DNA of 64,000 bases from Bettongia penicillata ogilbyi. Lineage: Eukaryota; Chordata; Mammalia; Diprotodontia; Potoroidae. Positions 1-11,683 of this stretch are shown in pieces. Made by a program: the position numbers and the translations under genes. The notes under the pieces were generated by a model. It had not been told where the DNA came from, searched no databases, and saw only the letters and a list, made by a program, of their open reading frames with translations. How positions within the stretch are numbered: position 1 is the stretch's first letter; each line of letters begins with the position of its first letter. Location: NCBI GenBank assembly GCA_023548195.1, contig JAJHZJ010000009.1:1240001-1304000 (forward strand), in the 5' to 3' direction.

Positions 1-47
1 AAAAAGTTAGTGGTATATTTACCAACTTGATGGATTAATATCACCAG

Positions 48-147
48 GTGGACTTCATTTGGATCAACCGGGACCAGAGGTCATTTGAATGGTTTGTGAG
101 TTTGCTGACAAAGCTTGAGATGGATCAGGCTGAAGAGGAGTTGGGAG
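48..147 (+). CDS. NOX5: NOX5, third-from-last coding exon
   Basis: NADPH oxidase 5 is a membrane enzyme that moves electrons from cytosolic NADPH through FAD and two haems to O2, making superoxide, and is controlled by N-terminal EF hands. This exon encodes 33 codons plus one base of the dehydrogenase domain. The peptide begins VDFIWINRDQRSFEWF and continues to LEMDQAEEELG, which I recognise as nearly identical to human NOX5. It is preceded by an acceptor ending CACCAG and followed by GTAAGC, a phase 1 donor. The frame stays open past the donor, but the residues after it no longer resemble NOX5, so the splice at 147/148 is preferred. The rest of the gene (EF hands, haem-binding helices, FAD site) lies upstream of the window. 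The family assignment is strong. The exact first base rests on the AG and the family alignment. Confidence 0.93.
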
Positions 148-449
148 GTAAGCTGAGATGGTCAGGGAGTCTCAGCCTCAAGTGCACCATAATAGTCAGA
201 AATTGGGAATGGGGTATGAACGGGGAAGGTTAAAGAGGGTACTAAAGGGATTGTGATCTATTTGGGGGAATGCCCACACTTGTGAAACCATAAATATTTT
301 CAAGTATTGAATTATAAGTTGGTTAAATAAATTCATTTCAGAGCCTTTCCACTGTATCTAGAACCCTAGAAGAGGTAGAACTGGATCAAATACTACCTTA
401 GTTGAACCGGCATCTCTTCAAAGCATGTTCCCTCTTCTCTTGCCCCCAG

Positions 450-616
450 GTCATTTTCTGGAGTTGCACATGTACATGACTTCAGCCCTGGGCAAGAATG
501 ACATGAAGGCCATTGGACTGCAGATGGCTCTTGATCTGCTGGCCAAGAAAGAAAACAAAGACTCCATCACTGGACTGAAGACAAGAACCCAGCCAGGGAG
601 ACCAGACTGGAGCAAA
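450..616 (+). CDS. NOX5: NOX5, penultimate coding exon
   Basis: This exon carries two bases that complete the split codon from the previous exon, then 55 codons from HFLELHMYMTSALGKNDM to TQPGRPDWSK. It belongs to the NADPH-binding half of the NOX5 ferric-reductase-type domain. The GRPDW segment corresponds to the conserved G-R-P-x-W/F motif that all NOX and DUOX enzymes have before the final strand. The acceptor is a good pyrimidine tract ending CCCCCAG, and the donor is GTAAGG, phase 0. Joining to the previous exon gives ...EEELGGHFLEL where I recall human NOX5 as EEAQYGRFLEL. The few residues around the exon junction are therefore the least conserved part. Confidence 0.95.
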
Positions 617-1157
617 GTAAGGATCTGACAGCATCACAGAATTATGATACAGTTTAAAGTGATCTCACACATTAGCACTCTCATTCTATCCTGTGGTTCT
701 TCCCTTCTAGGAACTTACCCACAGAGCCACACCTCTTCTCTCCCAGGGAAAATAGGGATGATCCTTCCCATTTCTAAAAGAGAGAAACTGAGGAACCATG
801 CAAGCCTTTAGCTAAAATTTAAGATCATGGGGAGACAATGTTATGGTTCCTATAGGCTCTACAGAACATGGTGGAGAGAAGGGGTCACTACACTAGAGGA
901 AGAAAGAAAGGACTCAGGAACTAAAATGATGTGCCTTGTTTGAGGGTCATGGAATTAGTGACAGAGACTTGGTTTAATTTCTGTCTTCAACCAAGACTTC
1001 CTCCCTCTTTCAATCCCCCTCTAAATTCAATTCAACCTTCAAATCCAACCTCTAACATTAGGAGGTTGAAGTGGATTTTTTCTAAGTTCTCTTCCTGCTC
1101 TAGATCTGTGACCAGGCTCCTTTGCCCCTTCCCTGTCTTTCTCCTCTTCTGCTTCAG

Positions 1158-1289
1158 GTGTTCCAAAAGGTGGCTGTTGAAAACAAGGGTAAAGTCCAGG
1201 TATTTTTCTGTGGATCTCCAGCTCTGGCCAAGGTGCTGAAGAATCACTGTGAACAACGCAACTTCAGATTCTTCAAAGAGAATTTCTAA
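1158..1289 (+). CDS. NOX5: NOX5, last coding exon with stop codon
   Basis: This exon has 43 codons and a TAA, starting VFQKVAVENKGK after a CTTCTGCTTCAG acceptor and ending FRFFKENF. The FFCGSPALAKVL stretch contains the Cys-Gly motif that contacts the NADPH nicotinamide side in NOX enzymes. The C-terminal Phe is the residue that stacks on the FAD ring in the solved NOX5-type dehydrogenase structure and is invariant in the family. The exon is phase 0 and intact, with no frameshift or premature stop, so this end of the gene looks functional. NOX5 is absent from mouse and rat but present in most other mammals. An open frame on the opposite strand at this place is antisense noise. Confidence 0.95.
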   Translation: MFQKVAVENKGKVQVFFCGSPALAKVLKNHCEQRNFRFFKENF

Positions 1290-1765
1290 TTCCAAACCTG
1301 TCAGCTCTTTCTCATTAGGTTTTAGGAAATGATCATTCTTGGAGGAGTAACTTAATGGTGATGTATTGTTTTTGGATGTCAAAATCTGCCACCTGTGATC
1401 AAATTCATACTCACATAGGCTACCTGGAAGGACAAAGACAGGAGCAGAGGTATTAATGCTCATCTCCAAATTTTATCTTGTCAGATGGATTTCGTTTGGA
1501 ACAAAATATAGTGGAAAATATATTGTTGAATGCTTGTATCCTAAAATTTTGGAGAGCTGCCATAAGTTTCTCAACCATCTCAGACTGAAGGCTGACTGGA
1601 ATGGGAAGAGTATATGTACAAATTGGTGAAAGCAGTTGCAGGGAGAATCTCAGGTCAATTTTACCTTTTAAAATAGTCTTCAGAAGAATGTTCCCTCCAA
1701 GTCCCCAGTGTGTGCCTAATCTGTGCTCTTTCTCAGAGACAAATAAATAGACAAGGGAAAAGATG
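1290..1765 (+). other. NOX5: Probable NOX5 3' UTR with AATAAA at 1742-1747
   Basis: This is unique-looking sequence directly after the NOX5 stop. The first canonical AATAAA after the stop lies at 1742-1747. The 3' end has not been located independently, and the downstream region has only weak GU-rich character, so this is a candidate only. Confidence 0.4.
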
Positions 1766-1899
1766 TTTTCAATTCACATGGAGAAAATCTCTCCACTTAT
1801 CTGTGTTGCCTATTATCTTTTTACTCTGCATCTTTCCATATTTATATCTCTGTATCTCTCAGAATCTTTATATATTTCTCTCCTTTTCTCTTTCTTGAG

Positions 1900-2135
1900 T
1901 GGCAGCACCATAGTGTAGAAAGCCTATTGGACTTCTTATCAGGAATACCTGGGTCTGAATCCTACTTTTGAAAAGTATTAGTGGTGCAACTCTGGGCAAG
2001 TAGAATAACCTAAGTCTCAGTTTCCTCACTGCAAAATGGGGAACCTCTCTTAGAGAATATTGTGAGGATAAAATGAGATATTGTATAGAAAGCTCTTTGC
2101 AAGACTTAAAACATTACATAGTCACCTCTCTCTCT
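1900..2135 (+). mobile_element. MIR/CORE-type SINE fossil
   Basis: The sequence reads in order: a tRNA-like head with a degraded box B (CTGGGTCTGAATCC), then 'ACTCTGGGCAAG', 'CTCAGTTTCCTCA' and 'AAAATGGGGA', and then a tail with 'AAAATGAGATATTGTATAG'. This is the usual order of a MIR-like element. It runs into the TA microsatellite. Confidence 0.7.
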
Positions 2136-2141
2136 GTCTCC

Positions 2142-2142
<1 letters not shown>

Positions 2143-2236
<94 letters not shown>

Positions 2237-2257
2237 CACGTATATATGTATATATTT
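2143..2257. repeat. (TA)n microsatellite
   Basis: About 90 bp of pure TA is followed by a decayed TA/CG border. Tyr-Ile ORFs in several frames here are repeat artefacts. Confidence 0.98.
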
Positions 2258-2599
2258 TATTGATTGGGAAACTGAGTCCCAAAGCTATGAAATGACTAGA
2301 ACAAGGTGACACAACTAATAAAATCCTGGAAATGTCTATACCCATCCCATTTAACAAAACACAAAACAAAATTTGAAAAGCATTCTCAGAGGAGCAAAGA
2401 CCAAGGGTTTTTTCTGGAATTGTGTTTCATAGGATTTTCAGGTAGGTCAAAGAGTCTCCAGGAGGCAGTTTCAGTAGGAGGAGCTCTACTCACAGCATGT
2501 CAGCACATGTGTGTACATACTTTTAAAAATCTTTTTACTTTTTTGACAGGAGGACCTGTGATTTAACTGAGGGTAGAGAGTTCCCCATGAGAAAACTCT

Positions 2600-2765
2600 C
2601 CCTACTAATGCAGTTCAGTAATTGTCCTTTAACCTTGAGTCTTAGAGAGCTCCTTGGGAACACTGAGTGACTTGCCTAGGGTCACATAACCTGTAAGATT
2701 CTGGGATGAGATTTGAACCCAGGTCTTCCTGGATCCCTTATAGCTCTCTCTTCACTATATCATAC
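2600..2765 (-). mobile_element. MIR/SINE fragment
   Basis: The minus-strand signature reads on + as 'GTGACTTGCCTAGGGTCACA' followed by 'TTTGAACCCAGGTCTTCCT' and a head with 'TAGCTCTCTCTTCACTAT'. It includes the tRNA box B complement. Confidence 0.7.
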
Positions 2766-2784
2766 TTTCTACTCCCAATGATAT

Positions 2785-2810
2785 ATGTATGTGTATATAT
2801 ACATGCATAA

Positions 2811-2844
<34 letters not shown>

Positions 2845-2846
2845 AT
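2785..2846. repeat. TATG/TG microsatellite
   Basis: The run begins with ATATATGTATG units and becomes pure (TG)n. It is followed by AGAGACAGA-rich sequence. Confidence 0.9.
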
Positions 2847-3014
2847 TTAGAGACAGAAATACAGAGACACATAGAGAGAGTCAGAGAGAGCTATTTGCTG
2901 GGAAGATGAAAAGTTATAGCCTAACATGCTATCATATGTATTACATATATTACATCGGAGTTCAGAACATGCAATGGAATCTGATAAAATAGCTCAAAGG
3001 GACAAAAAGACCAG

Positions 3015-3240
3015 AGGCCATGGTATATATGGAATAGAGTCTTGGTTTCAGAGTAAGATGACCTGACTACTAGCCTTGACTGCCATTTGCTGGATAGGTG
3101 TGACCTTGTATAAGTCATTTCCCATCTCAGAGCTTCATCTGGTGGTGATAACATTATGTACTCTGCTTGCCTCAGAAAGGTTTATGAAGATCAAATGAGA
3201 TATTCTATGTGAGAGTGCTTTGTAAACTATAAATCTCTAT
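3015..3240 (+). mobile_element. MIR/CORE-type SINE fossil
   Basis: The element shows 'GACCTTGTATAAGTCATTTCC', a 'CCTCAGAAAGG' middle and the 'AAATGAGAT...GTGCTTTGTAAAC' tail, all in MIR order on +. The head is diverged. Confidence 0.6.
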
Positions 3241-3249
3241 ATACATATG

Positions 3250-3390
3250 TAAAGGAAGAAAGAAAGAAAAGATATGGAGGGAAGAAGGAAGGAAGGAGGA
3301 AAGGAAAGAACAAAGGAAGGAGGAAAGAAGGAAAGGAGGAAGAGGAAAAGGAAGGAAAGAAGGGAGGAAGAAGGAAAGGAAGGAAAATGA
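3250..3390. repeat. GGAA/GAAA-rich purine repeat
   Basis: 140 bp of imperfect (GGAA)n/(GGAAA)n with every pyrimidine on the other strand. It sits directly after a SINE tail and may be an expansion of it. Confidence 0.95.
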
Positions 3391-3799
3391 TGCACATATC
3401 TTGGATATGTTATATTGGGGCATTTGTCAAGTTGTATTGTAGTAAGGATTCCTTTTCTATATGGCTGGACTATATGACCACTGAGGTTCCTTCCAAACCT
3501 CAAAATTTGTAATTCTGTGATGGTATTAAGGTTATCTATGCTAAACTAACATAGTGGTAGATAATGGGACTCTAGGAATTCCTAGGGGCAGAGTCAATGG
3601 TTGAAAGAGATGGTTGAAATGTCATTGTGGTATTGGTAAAAACCTAGAAGGGTAAACTCTGAGCCCAAATGGTTGAAGACCTTTCTCATTTGGAGACTAG
3701 AAGGGGACCTAAGAAAGAAACTCAGTTCAGGAGGGCAGACTATGGAGTGAGAGTAGGAATGGGGTAGTGGGAGGCTCATATCATGGGATCATACATAGA

Positions 3800-3962
3800 G
3801 AACAGAAAGAATAGTGATATTATGTAATCCAACCTCCTCACATTACAGATGAGGAAACTGAGGCATAGAAAGATTGAGTGCCTTACCTAGGGTCACACAC
3901 CAAGTAATTGCCTGAAGTGGGTTTAGCTCTTCCTGTTTCCCAGTCCAGTGCTCTATCCTTTA
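3800..3962 (-). mobile_element. MIR fragment
   Basis: On + it reads 'ATTACAGATGAGGAAACTGA', 'CTAGGGTCACACA' and 'CAGTGCTCTATCC', the reverse complement of a MIR/SINE core and head. Confidence 0.75.
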
Positions 3963-5040
3963 ATATACTTCCTTCTGGAGGGGACAGACAAGAGCCTCCT
4001 GTAAGAATTTAATCCCATCAGTGTAGTTATTTCTGTTTTGTATTTTGTTGTTATACTTATTCCGGAAACACTGATAATTCACTTCTTAATACTCTAGCCC
4101 CATCCCCACCTCATCTGGTTCTAGATTTCCACCTATCAATTTAGTTGAAATAATCCCTTCTGCATTTAGCACTGGCAGCACCAATGTCATCTAGTGTTGA
4201 AAGGATATAACTATAGGTAGTTATCCCAAACTGGGGTAGCGCATGGAGGTGGAGAATTGATGATGCCCACTCTTCCCTACTCTACTCTACAATGAGGCTC
4301 CCAGGAACATATTTCAGCAAAAAAACCAGAGGGCATCTGTCTTTGGGAGCTTGAAGTATCAGCTAAAATCAGCAGTGCTTGTAGTGCTATGAGTGCTTGT
4401 AAGCTTGAGTTGAACTAAGCTGACTAGCCAGTAAGAATGTCTATCAGTGGTCATTTTCAATTGCATGTAGCTTGTGCCTTGACATTCCCTTACATTGTAA
4501 TAAAATTTAACTGTGCTCCAAAGTCATTTTTGTCTGCTAGACTACATCATTTACTTTCAGAGGAGAAGGGAGAATGTGTAGTTTCAAGATGCCAAAATCA
4601 CGATGCTGCTTCGAGGATGTTATCCACTTTCCTGTTAGAGTTCATCTGAGAGTGATCATGATGTCCAGTGGATGAAAACATGGGATACTTCTCTTCTGCA
4701 GTCACCCCTCCATTTTTGTCCCATCATCTGGCAGACTTTTATTTGTTGAGTTTCAAAAATACAGGAATGCTCCACTTTTTTCTTTTTTTGGTGCCACCCT
4801 ATCATTTCACTGATTTAGGGGAATCCCAGTACAGAAACAATTTTCCAATACAGACTGGCAATTGCTTTGTTGTTTATTCTTTTAGAGACTAGCCTTGATC
4901 CTTGAGGGGTATTGTCACAGACATATATTCCTAGGGCCAATAGATCTCAGAGGAGGGACTTGAATCCAGGATATGGTGGCTCTGAGACTGTTTGTGTATT
5001 ACATCATGATGTCTCTCTAAACTCATCTAATATTATTGAT
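3963..5040. other. No recognised gene or repeat
   Basis: Apparently unique AT-moderate DNA. Open frames of 70-75 codons at 4437-4649 and 4668-4892 have no recognisable similarity and no splice or promoter context. I see nothing else that I can support. Confidence 0.5.
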
Positions 5041-5043
5041 TGC

Positions 5044-5246
<203 letters not shown>

Positions 5247-5789
5247 AACCCAGAACTTCTGGTGAAACAACACTGTAAGGGAGAATTGTTTCAAAGGAAC
5301 TAAAAATGGTAGATGTGTTCTTGGGTGGACAAAATGGTCTTTAAAGAAAACTGAAGAAACAACAATAGGAGCATGGGTTGGGCCAGATAAGTGCAATCAC
5401 CTGAATATGCTATAAAGATCTGAAACCAGACATGGGTGGAGACCAGAGACCCCAAGTTGGGCTTATAACTCATATTCTTTGGCTCCAAATCCAGTTTACC
5501 ATCTAAAAAATTACTGTGTCTCACCAGTCCAAAAACCTCATTTTACATTGAAGAAAGTGAGATCCAGAGAGGGGAAATGACGAAGATCACATGGGTAGTA
5601 ATTAGCAGAGCTTCAGTGAAGATAGAAGCCCCTTTCACTCTGGCTTGGCATACAAATGAGTTTGAGCCAAAACAAAAACTAAGCAAAGCAGGCTAGATCC
5701 TTGGGTTCACTCTCCTGGCCCTCAGTTCTGCCTTTATTATGTAAATCTGTCAGTAGCAAGACCAGCTGGCTTTGAAGCTTGATTTTGGC

Positions 5790-6055
5790 CATCAGAAAAT
5801 CTCATTGTCTCTGTAAGGCAGTAAGATTCTTAACCTTTTTGTGTCATAGACCCGTCTGGCAGGCTCCTGAAGCCCAAAGACCTTGCCACAGAATAATTTT
5901 TTGTTGCCTGCCCACGTCCATGATTGAAGAAAATGCTAATTTTCAAATAGAGATTAGTGAAAATAAAGATGCATTTTCCTCCATCCAAGTAAGTGGATCT
6001 GCTGAAAACTATCCTTAGCGGTAGACCTCAGTTTAAGAACCTTTGCTCTAAGATT
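5790..6055. mobile_element. hAT-like non-autonomous DNA transposon fossil
   Basis: The termini are inverted: the left end has TTCTTAACCTTTTTGTGTCA and the right end has the complement of TTCTTAAACTGAGG. The interior has 'AGACCC...GCAGGCTCCTGAAG', which resembles the mammalian hAT-type repeats that end in 'GTTAAGAACC'. A related copy is at 25840-26045. The family name is not assigned. Confidence 0.45.
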
Positions 6056-6429
6056 AATTCGGGAAGAATCAGCACCAAATAACTGAGAACTGAAGAAAAG
6101 ACAGAGTGGAGCAAGACACAGTGGTGATTAGGGGCAGGTGGACAGTTGTGTAGAGCTCCATTAAGTCTGACGGAAAGAACCCAACATCCAGCTGGGTTCA
6201 GTTTTGTTCCCCCAAAAGTCACTGCCATAAAAGGCAGAAATGTATACTGAGGAAATGTGAATTGTTCAGCAAGAGAGGAGACTGAGATGCTTTGAGACCT
6301 ATCCCCCAGGGAAACCATTATCAGAAAGGAAGGAGTCAGAAAGAGAGCAATAGGGAAAAATAAGGGGGAGAGAAGACTAAGATTACCAATGATTTCATGA
6401 AGAAGAAAACTCAAATCCCCAAAATGGAA

Positions 6430-7140
6430 GCAGATAAACAGTGAAAATATTAATAGAAGGAAATAAAGCCTCCAAATCTAATTGATGAGTTCAGGCATCT
6501 ATGAATAAATACTGAAAAACAGAAAATGATCCAACACTTGATGAGAGAAGATTTTGTTGAATTTGAAGACCACATGAAAAAAGTACAATCTATTCCTGAG
6601 TGGTTTAAAAGAAAAATGAGAATTTTGAAGATAGAATATATGATTGGCACAGAAAAAAAATAATTGATAGAATAGAAAACTTTGAATCTCTGATGGTAAA
6701 TCTCACTAAAAACAAACAAAAAGGGGAATGATTGATTGGAAATGCAAATACACAGGACAATCTATAAGAGCGGAAGCAAAAAACAATAATATTAATAGAA
6801 AATAAATTCTTGATTGAATTAAAACATCCTGATATCGGACAAGATGCATAATGATAACCCAAGAATTAGAGATCTCCCAGAGGAACATAACAGATTTAAA
6901 AACCTAAGATTCATAAAGCAAGAAATAATACAAGAAAACTACCCAGAACTTCTGAATATAGAAAATGAAATGCCAATAGGAAAAAAATATAGATTTTTCT
7001 CTAGAGAAAATAAAGTAAAGCTATGAACTCCAAGACATATATGGTTAAATTTAACAATACAGTTCAGAAACAAGAAGTTCTGCCAACAACTAGAAGAAAG
7101 ATCTGTAAATACAAAGGAAGGAAAATTCAAATAATGTAAG
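6430..7140 (+). pseudogene. L1 ORF1 remnant (RNA-binding chaperone)
   Basis: A coiled-coil-like, Lys/Glu-rich stretch precedes the RRM-type and C-terminal domain. The segment near 6850 translates to NPRIRDLPEE, matching the L1 ORF1p 'RI.GLPE' motif. The stretch at 7040-7130 reads VKFNNTVQKQEVL and KYKGRKIQI in a shifted frame, the C-terminal nucleic-acid binding part. Multiple stops break the frame. Identity as L1 ORF1 is likely; the boundaries are approximate. Confidence 0.65.
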
Positions 7141-7974
7141 ACTATTTTACACCTACCAGAAAATGTAGGAAGGAATGGAATAATGTATTCTGAAGAATGC
7201 AGCCCAGGGTGACCTGACAATCTGAAATTAATCATAAATGGAAAAAGATAGAAATTCAGTGATAAAAAGATGTTTGAAATATTTAGTAAGAAAACCACTC
7301 CTGATAAGATTATTTATTTCTTATATACTCCCAAATAAACTGGAATGCAGGAAGGGTGAATGAATGCAGCATCCAAGGAGAGTAAAAACAGAGGGGCAAC
7401 AGAGAGAACAGCAAGAGACTTTCTAAATGTACACAAAGAGACAGGAGTGAGGGCAGAAATCAGATGAAGGCAATAGTAGAGAGGTAGACCTTGGGCAATA
7501 TAGACAGAATCTTATGACACCCTGCCTACAAGTGAATCATTTTTTTTTTGTGGGATGATATTACAAAATGTGAGGATACATGAAGGGAGGAGGGGAGCAG
7601 GAGAATAAAGAAGAGTATGGGGATGTGGCCAAGTCAAACTGAGGGCTAGCAGTAAGGGGGAAATGAACCCCTATTGTCCCAGAAAGAGAAAAGTGTACCA
7701 GTGAGTATGGAAGTGGGGTGGAGTTAAAATGAGGGTAGAAGGAGAAGGCCTTACTTACTTCTGCTACTTTGTAGAAGGAAAGATAACAGATATTCTTATA
7801 GAAAAAGAGAACTGTTTTGTGAAGGGAGACAGGGAGAAGGGAGATATTGTCAGGGGGATTTTTGGTACTTGAAAAGACCACTTATCCTGCACTACAGTAA
7901 AGGAAGCAGTTGGAGTTCCTAGGGGCAACTGGCACATTAGGGAATGGGAAGGGATAACTCAGGGAGAAGATTTT

Positions 7975-8048
7975 GAGGCAAATGGGAAAGAAGTGGTGGT
8001 CCGCATAATCAGAGGCAAATGGGAAAGAAGTGGTGGTCCGCATAATCA
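7975..8048. repeat. Perfect 37-bp tandem duplication
   Basis: Two identical 37-bp units (7975-8011 and 8012-8048), beginning GAGGCAAATGGG and ending CATAATCA. They lie inside the decayed L1 between its ORF1 and ORF2. Confidence 0.97.
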
Positions 8049-8659
8049 GGGATATGGAACAGGGAATGTCCTACCATAAGGCAGTATCCTTTCTGTCACC
8101 TACAGGAACTGGCATTGTTTTGAGACTGAGGTGCAGCTGAAAAGGGAAATCTATAGGGCAATCTCTACAAAACACTTAAAGAAACTGCCTAGAAGCAAAA
8201 GTGCAAAATGGATATCTTGGAAATTCTGATTACATAAGTACTATATAGAGAGACCAGATAATTATAGGGGTCATGAACCAGAGGACAAAGGTCTGGGGTA
8301 GACAGAAAGAAAGGATAGAGAAAGAAAGAAATCCTCTCAATAAATGGGTACAAAAGATAGAATTAAAAAACAACTAATGAACAAGACTAGTTGAAGGGAA
8401 AGAAAAGTGGAAATATATTTGACTGAAAAAAGAGGGAGAAAACTAATAAACAGATAAAATCAGGAAAAAAGAAGAAATTAATAAGCAAGACCCCAAAGGG
8501 AAAGGGATAACTAATGGGAGGGAGTATTGGGAATAAGGGGAAGAGAGTTATTAGGAATAGGATCATTTTTTTAAAAAGATTAAAATAAAGTCACTGAAGG
8601 AATCATCAAAGAGAAGGGAGATGATAACTTGAAAAAATATTAGAGACAAATAGAGAAAA

Positions 8660-11640
8660 ATGTAAATCTCTCATAACTTTAGATATGAATGGATTAAATA
8701 ATCAAATAAAATGAAAAAGAGTGACAGATTGGTAAAGAAAACAAAACCCTGCAATCTGTTTCTTACAAGAAACATTTAAAAAACAAAAACTTACACAAAA
8801 TAACTCTGAAGGGATAGAATTTTTTAAACTATATCTCACAAAGCTAAAACATTCAGAAAAGGGATAATAAAGGAATCATATTATATCAAAAGGAACCATA
8901 GACAAGAAAGCAATATCAATAATAAAACATTCCAAATATCTTAGCTTCCAAATTCATAAAGAAAACATTATCTCAGCAACAAGAAGACATAAACAGTAAC
9001 CCAATACTGAGAGAAGATTTTAATATACCTCTCTCAATTTTGTATAAGTCTGACAGAAAGATAAATAAAAGGGAAAATATGGAACTGAACAGATTGATGG
9101 AGAAACTAGATCTAAAAGACTTGTGATATCTTCTAAATGGACTGCGAAAGAACATACATATTTCTCAGAATTTTTTAAGAAACTTTTGGAACTTTTACAA
9201 AATTCACCATGAATAGGGCAGAGAGATATTGCAAACAAATGTAAAAGGGTAGAAATAATAAATACATCCTTTACAAACTATGAAACAATAAAAAATAGTC
9301 ATTGGTTCAGGGACCACAAACAAAAGACATAGACCCAAATGGAGAGTTAACAATGAAATCCTAAATAATGAGTGGGTCAGAGAACAAATCATAGAAGCAA
9401 TAAATGATTATGTAAAAGAAAATGATTTAATGAAATAATATGCCAAAATTTCTGGAATAAATATAGCTAAAGCAATCCTCAGAGGGAAATCACATCCCTA
9501 CAGATATATATGAACAAAATAGAAAAAGAGAGGGTGAAGAACTGAATGTATATTTTTAAAAATTAGAAAGCAAATAAGTAAGCAAACCTAAAATAAGTAC
9601 AAAAGATGAAAGGTTAAAAATTAGAAGAGAATTGGATAAATTAAAAACAGAATACACTTAGAAATGATAAATAAAACTAAAATCTGGTTCTTTGACTAAT
9701 TTGGCTACTTTGATTAAAAATAAGAGGGCAGGCAATTAAATAAAAAATAACAAATGAGCAAAGTGAAATCACAATAAAACTAGAAAAAATAAAAATAATG
9801 AGGATATGTAACATACAATTATATGCTAAGAAAACTGAAAACATAGAAGAAATAGAGGAATACCTTCAAAAATATAAAATTCCCAAACTGTCAGAAAACT
9901 AAGTAGAAATCTTAAATGAGCCAAACTTAAGAGAATGAAATGGATCTAGCTGTAAAGGAACTACAAAGGAAAAAAATCTCCAGGTTTTTATGAATTCACA
10001 AGAAAATTCTATCAAGCTTTAAAAAAAATAATTTATATCTATAATTTACAAATTTTTATCAAAAACTGAGAAAGAAAACACTCCACCAGAATCATTTTAT
10101 TAGATAAATATAATCCTAAGATTTAAACCGGGAAAGATAAAACACAGTAGGAAAACTATTAGACAACATCATTAATGAATATTAATTCAAAAATTATAAA
10201 CAAAGTCCTGTCAAACAAACTATAGGGATTTATTAAAATAATTCATTCATTATATTCACGTGAAATGTATGCCAGAGATGCAATGATGGTTCAACATTAA
10301 GAAATCAATTAGCATAATTAATCATATTAAAAACCAAAACATCCCCAGCTGCAGGATTATACCAATAGATGCAGAAAAGCCTTTTACAAAATACAATACT
10401 CATTTATGCTAAAAACAAAACAAAAACACAAAGTATAGTTATAGAAGGGCCTTTTGAATATCATAAAAGTAATATATCTAATGCCAAAAGTAAGTGGCAC
10501 ATGCAGGGAAGATACACTAGATAGAGCCTTTCCCAATCAATAGGGATATGAAGTGAGGATGGTCACTCTCCCCACTATTATTTGATTTAGTTCTTGAAAT
10601 GCTAGCAATAGCACTAAGACAAGAGAAAGAAATTAAAGGTATAAAGATTGGTAAAGAAGAAGTAAAAATTGTTCCTATTTGCTGGTGATATCAAGGTATA
10701 CTTAGAAAATCCTATAAAATCATCAATAGTACTAATTGAGATAGCTTATTAGCTTCCTCAAAGTTTAAGGCTATAATATAAACCTTCAAAAATCAACAGC
10801 ATTTCTATATAATAACAACAGAACACAAAAAGCAATAATAGAATGGGAAATTTCATTTCAAAATAGCTATAAAATGCATAAAACACCAGGGAATTGACCT
10901 ACCAAAGCACACAAAAGTCTTGTATATATTTAACTATAAAGCACCCCTTTAAAAAGTAAAGAAAAACTTAAATAGCTGGAATAATATTCAGTGCTCACAG
11001 CTAGACCATAACAATATAATAAATATGACAATACCTTTAAAGTTAATTTATACTTTTGCTATTATACTAACCAAATTGCCAACATAATACTTTATAGAAC
11101 TTGATAAAATAATAACAGAATTCACTTCAAAAAATAAAAGGTCTAGAATATCCACAGAAATGATGAAAAGAAGTAGGAGTCGAAGGGGACTAGCACTTCT
11201 AGACCTCAGATTATATTGTAAAGTTGCAGTCACCAAAATCATCTAATATTGGTTTGTGGTTTTTTAAATAGAGAGATAGATCAATGGAACAGATTAGGTA
11301 AGGAAGAATCAAAAACTTTGAAACTCAATAAACCAGTGTTCAACAAATCAGAAAACAGAAATTATTTAGAAAAGGAGTTCTCAAAAGAGAAACTAAAAAG
11401 TATTCACAACCAGATGAAAGAATATTCCAAATCACTAATAATAGTAAGAGAAATACAAATCAAAACAACCCTTAAAGATCCATCTCACAACCTGCAAATT
11501 AGCAAAGATGACCAAAAATGACCATAGTTAATGTTGGAGGGGTTTTAAAATAGGCACACCAATACATTGTTAGTGGAGCTGTGAAATGGTGCAATCACTT
11601 TGAAAAGCAATTTGGAATTATGACTTAGATGCTCACACCT
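8660..11640 (+). pseudogene. L1 ORF2 remnant (endonuclease and reverse transcriptase)
   Basis: ORF2p makes the target nick and reverse-transcribes L1 RNA. Here only frame-broken pieces remain. They are an endonuclease start (LDMNGLNNQ), a pre-RT stretch at about 9680-9900, the fingers motif KSPG with EFTRKFYQ near 9978-10020, [20 protein letters not shown] at about 10565, and a palm motif with [12 protein letters not shown] in place of FADD near 10680. A GDIK triplet instead of ADDIK would destroy catalysis. Frames change repeatedly. Confidence 0.7.
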
Positions 11641-11673
11641 TTTGAACCATAGACTCTATTATTTGACTTATAT

Positions 11674-11683
11674 CCTCAAGGAA
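11674..11683. repeat. Left target-site duplication of the 11.7-12.2 kb repeat
   Basis: CCTCAAGGAA, identical to 12222-12231 on the other side of the insertion. Confidence 0.75.

Noticed and set aside
1032..1469. 145-codon - strand frame overlapping the last NOX5 exon
   Set aside because: Opposite strand of a recognised exon and its intron. No similarity, no promoter or splice context.
2073..2369. Tyr-Ile repeat ORFs on both strands
   Set aside because: A translation of the (TA)n microsatellite.
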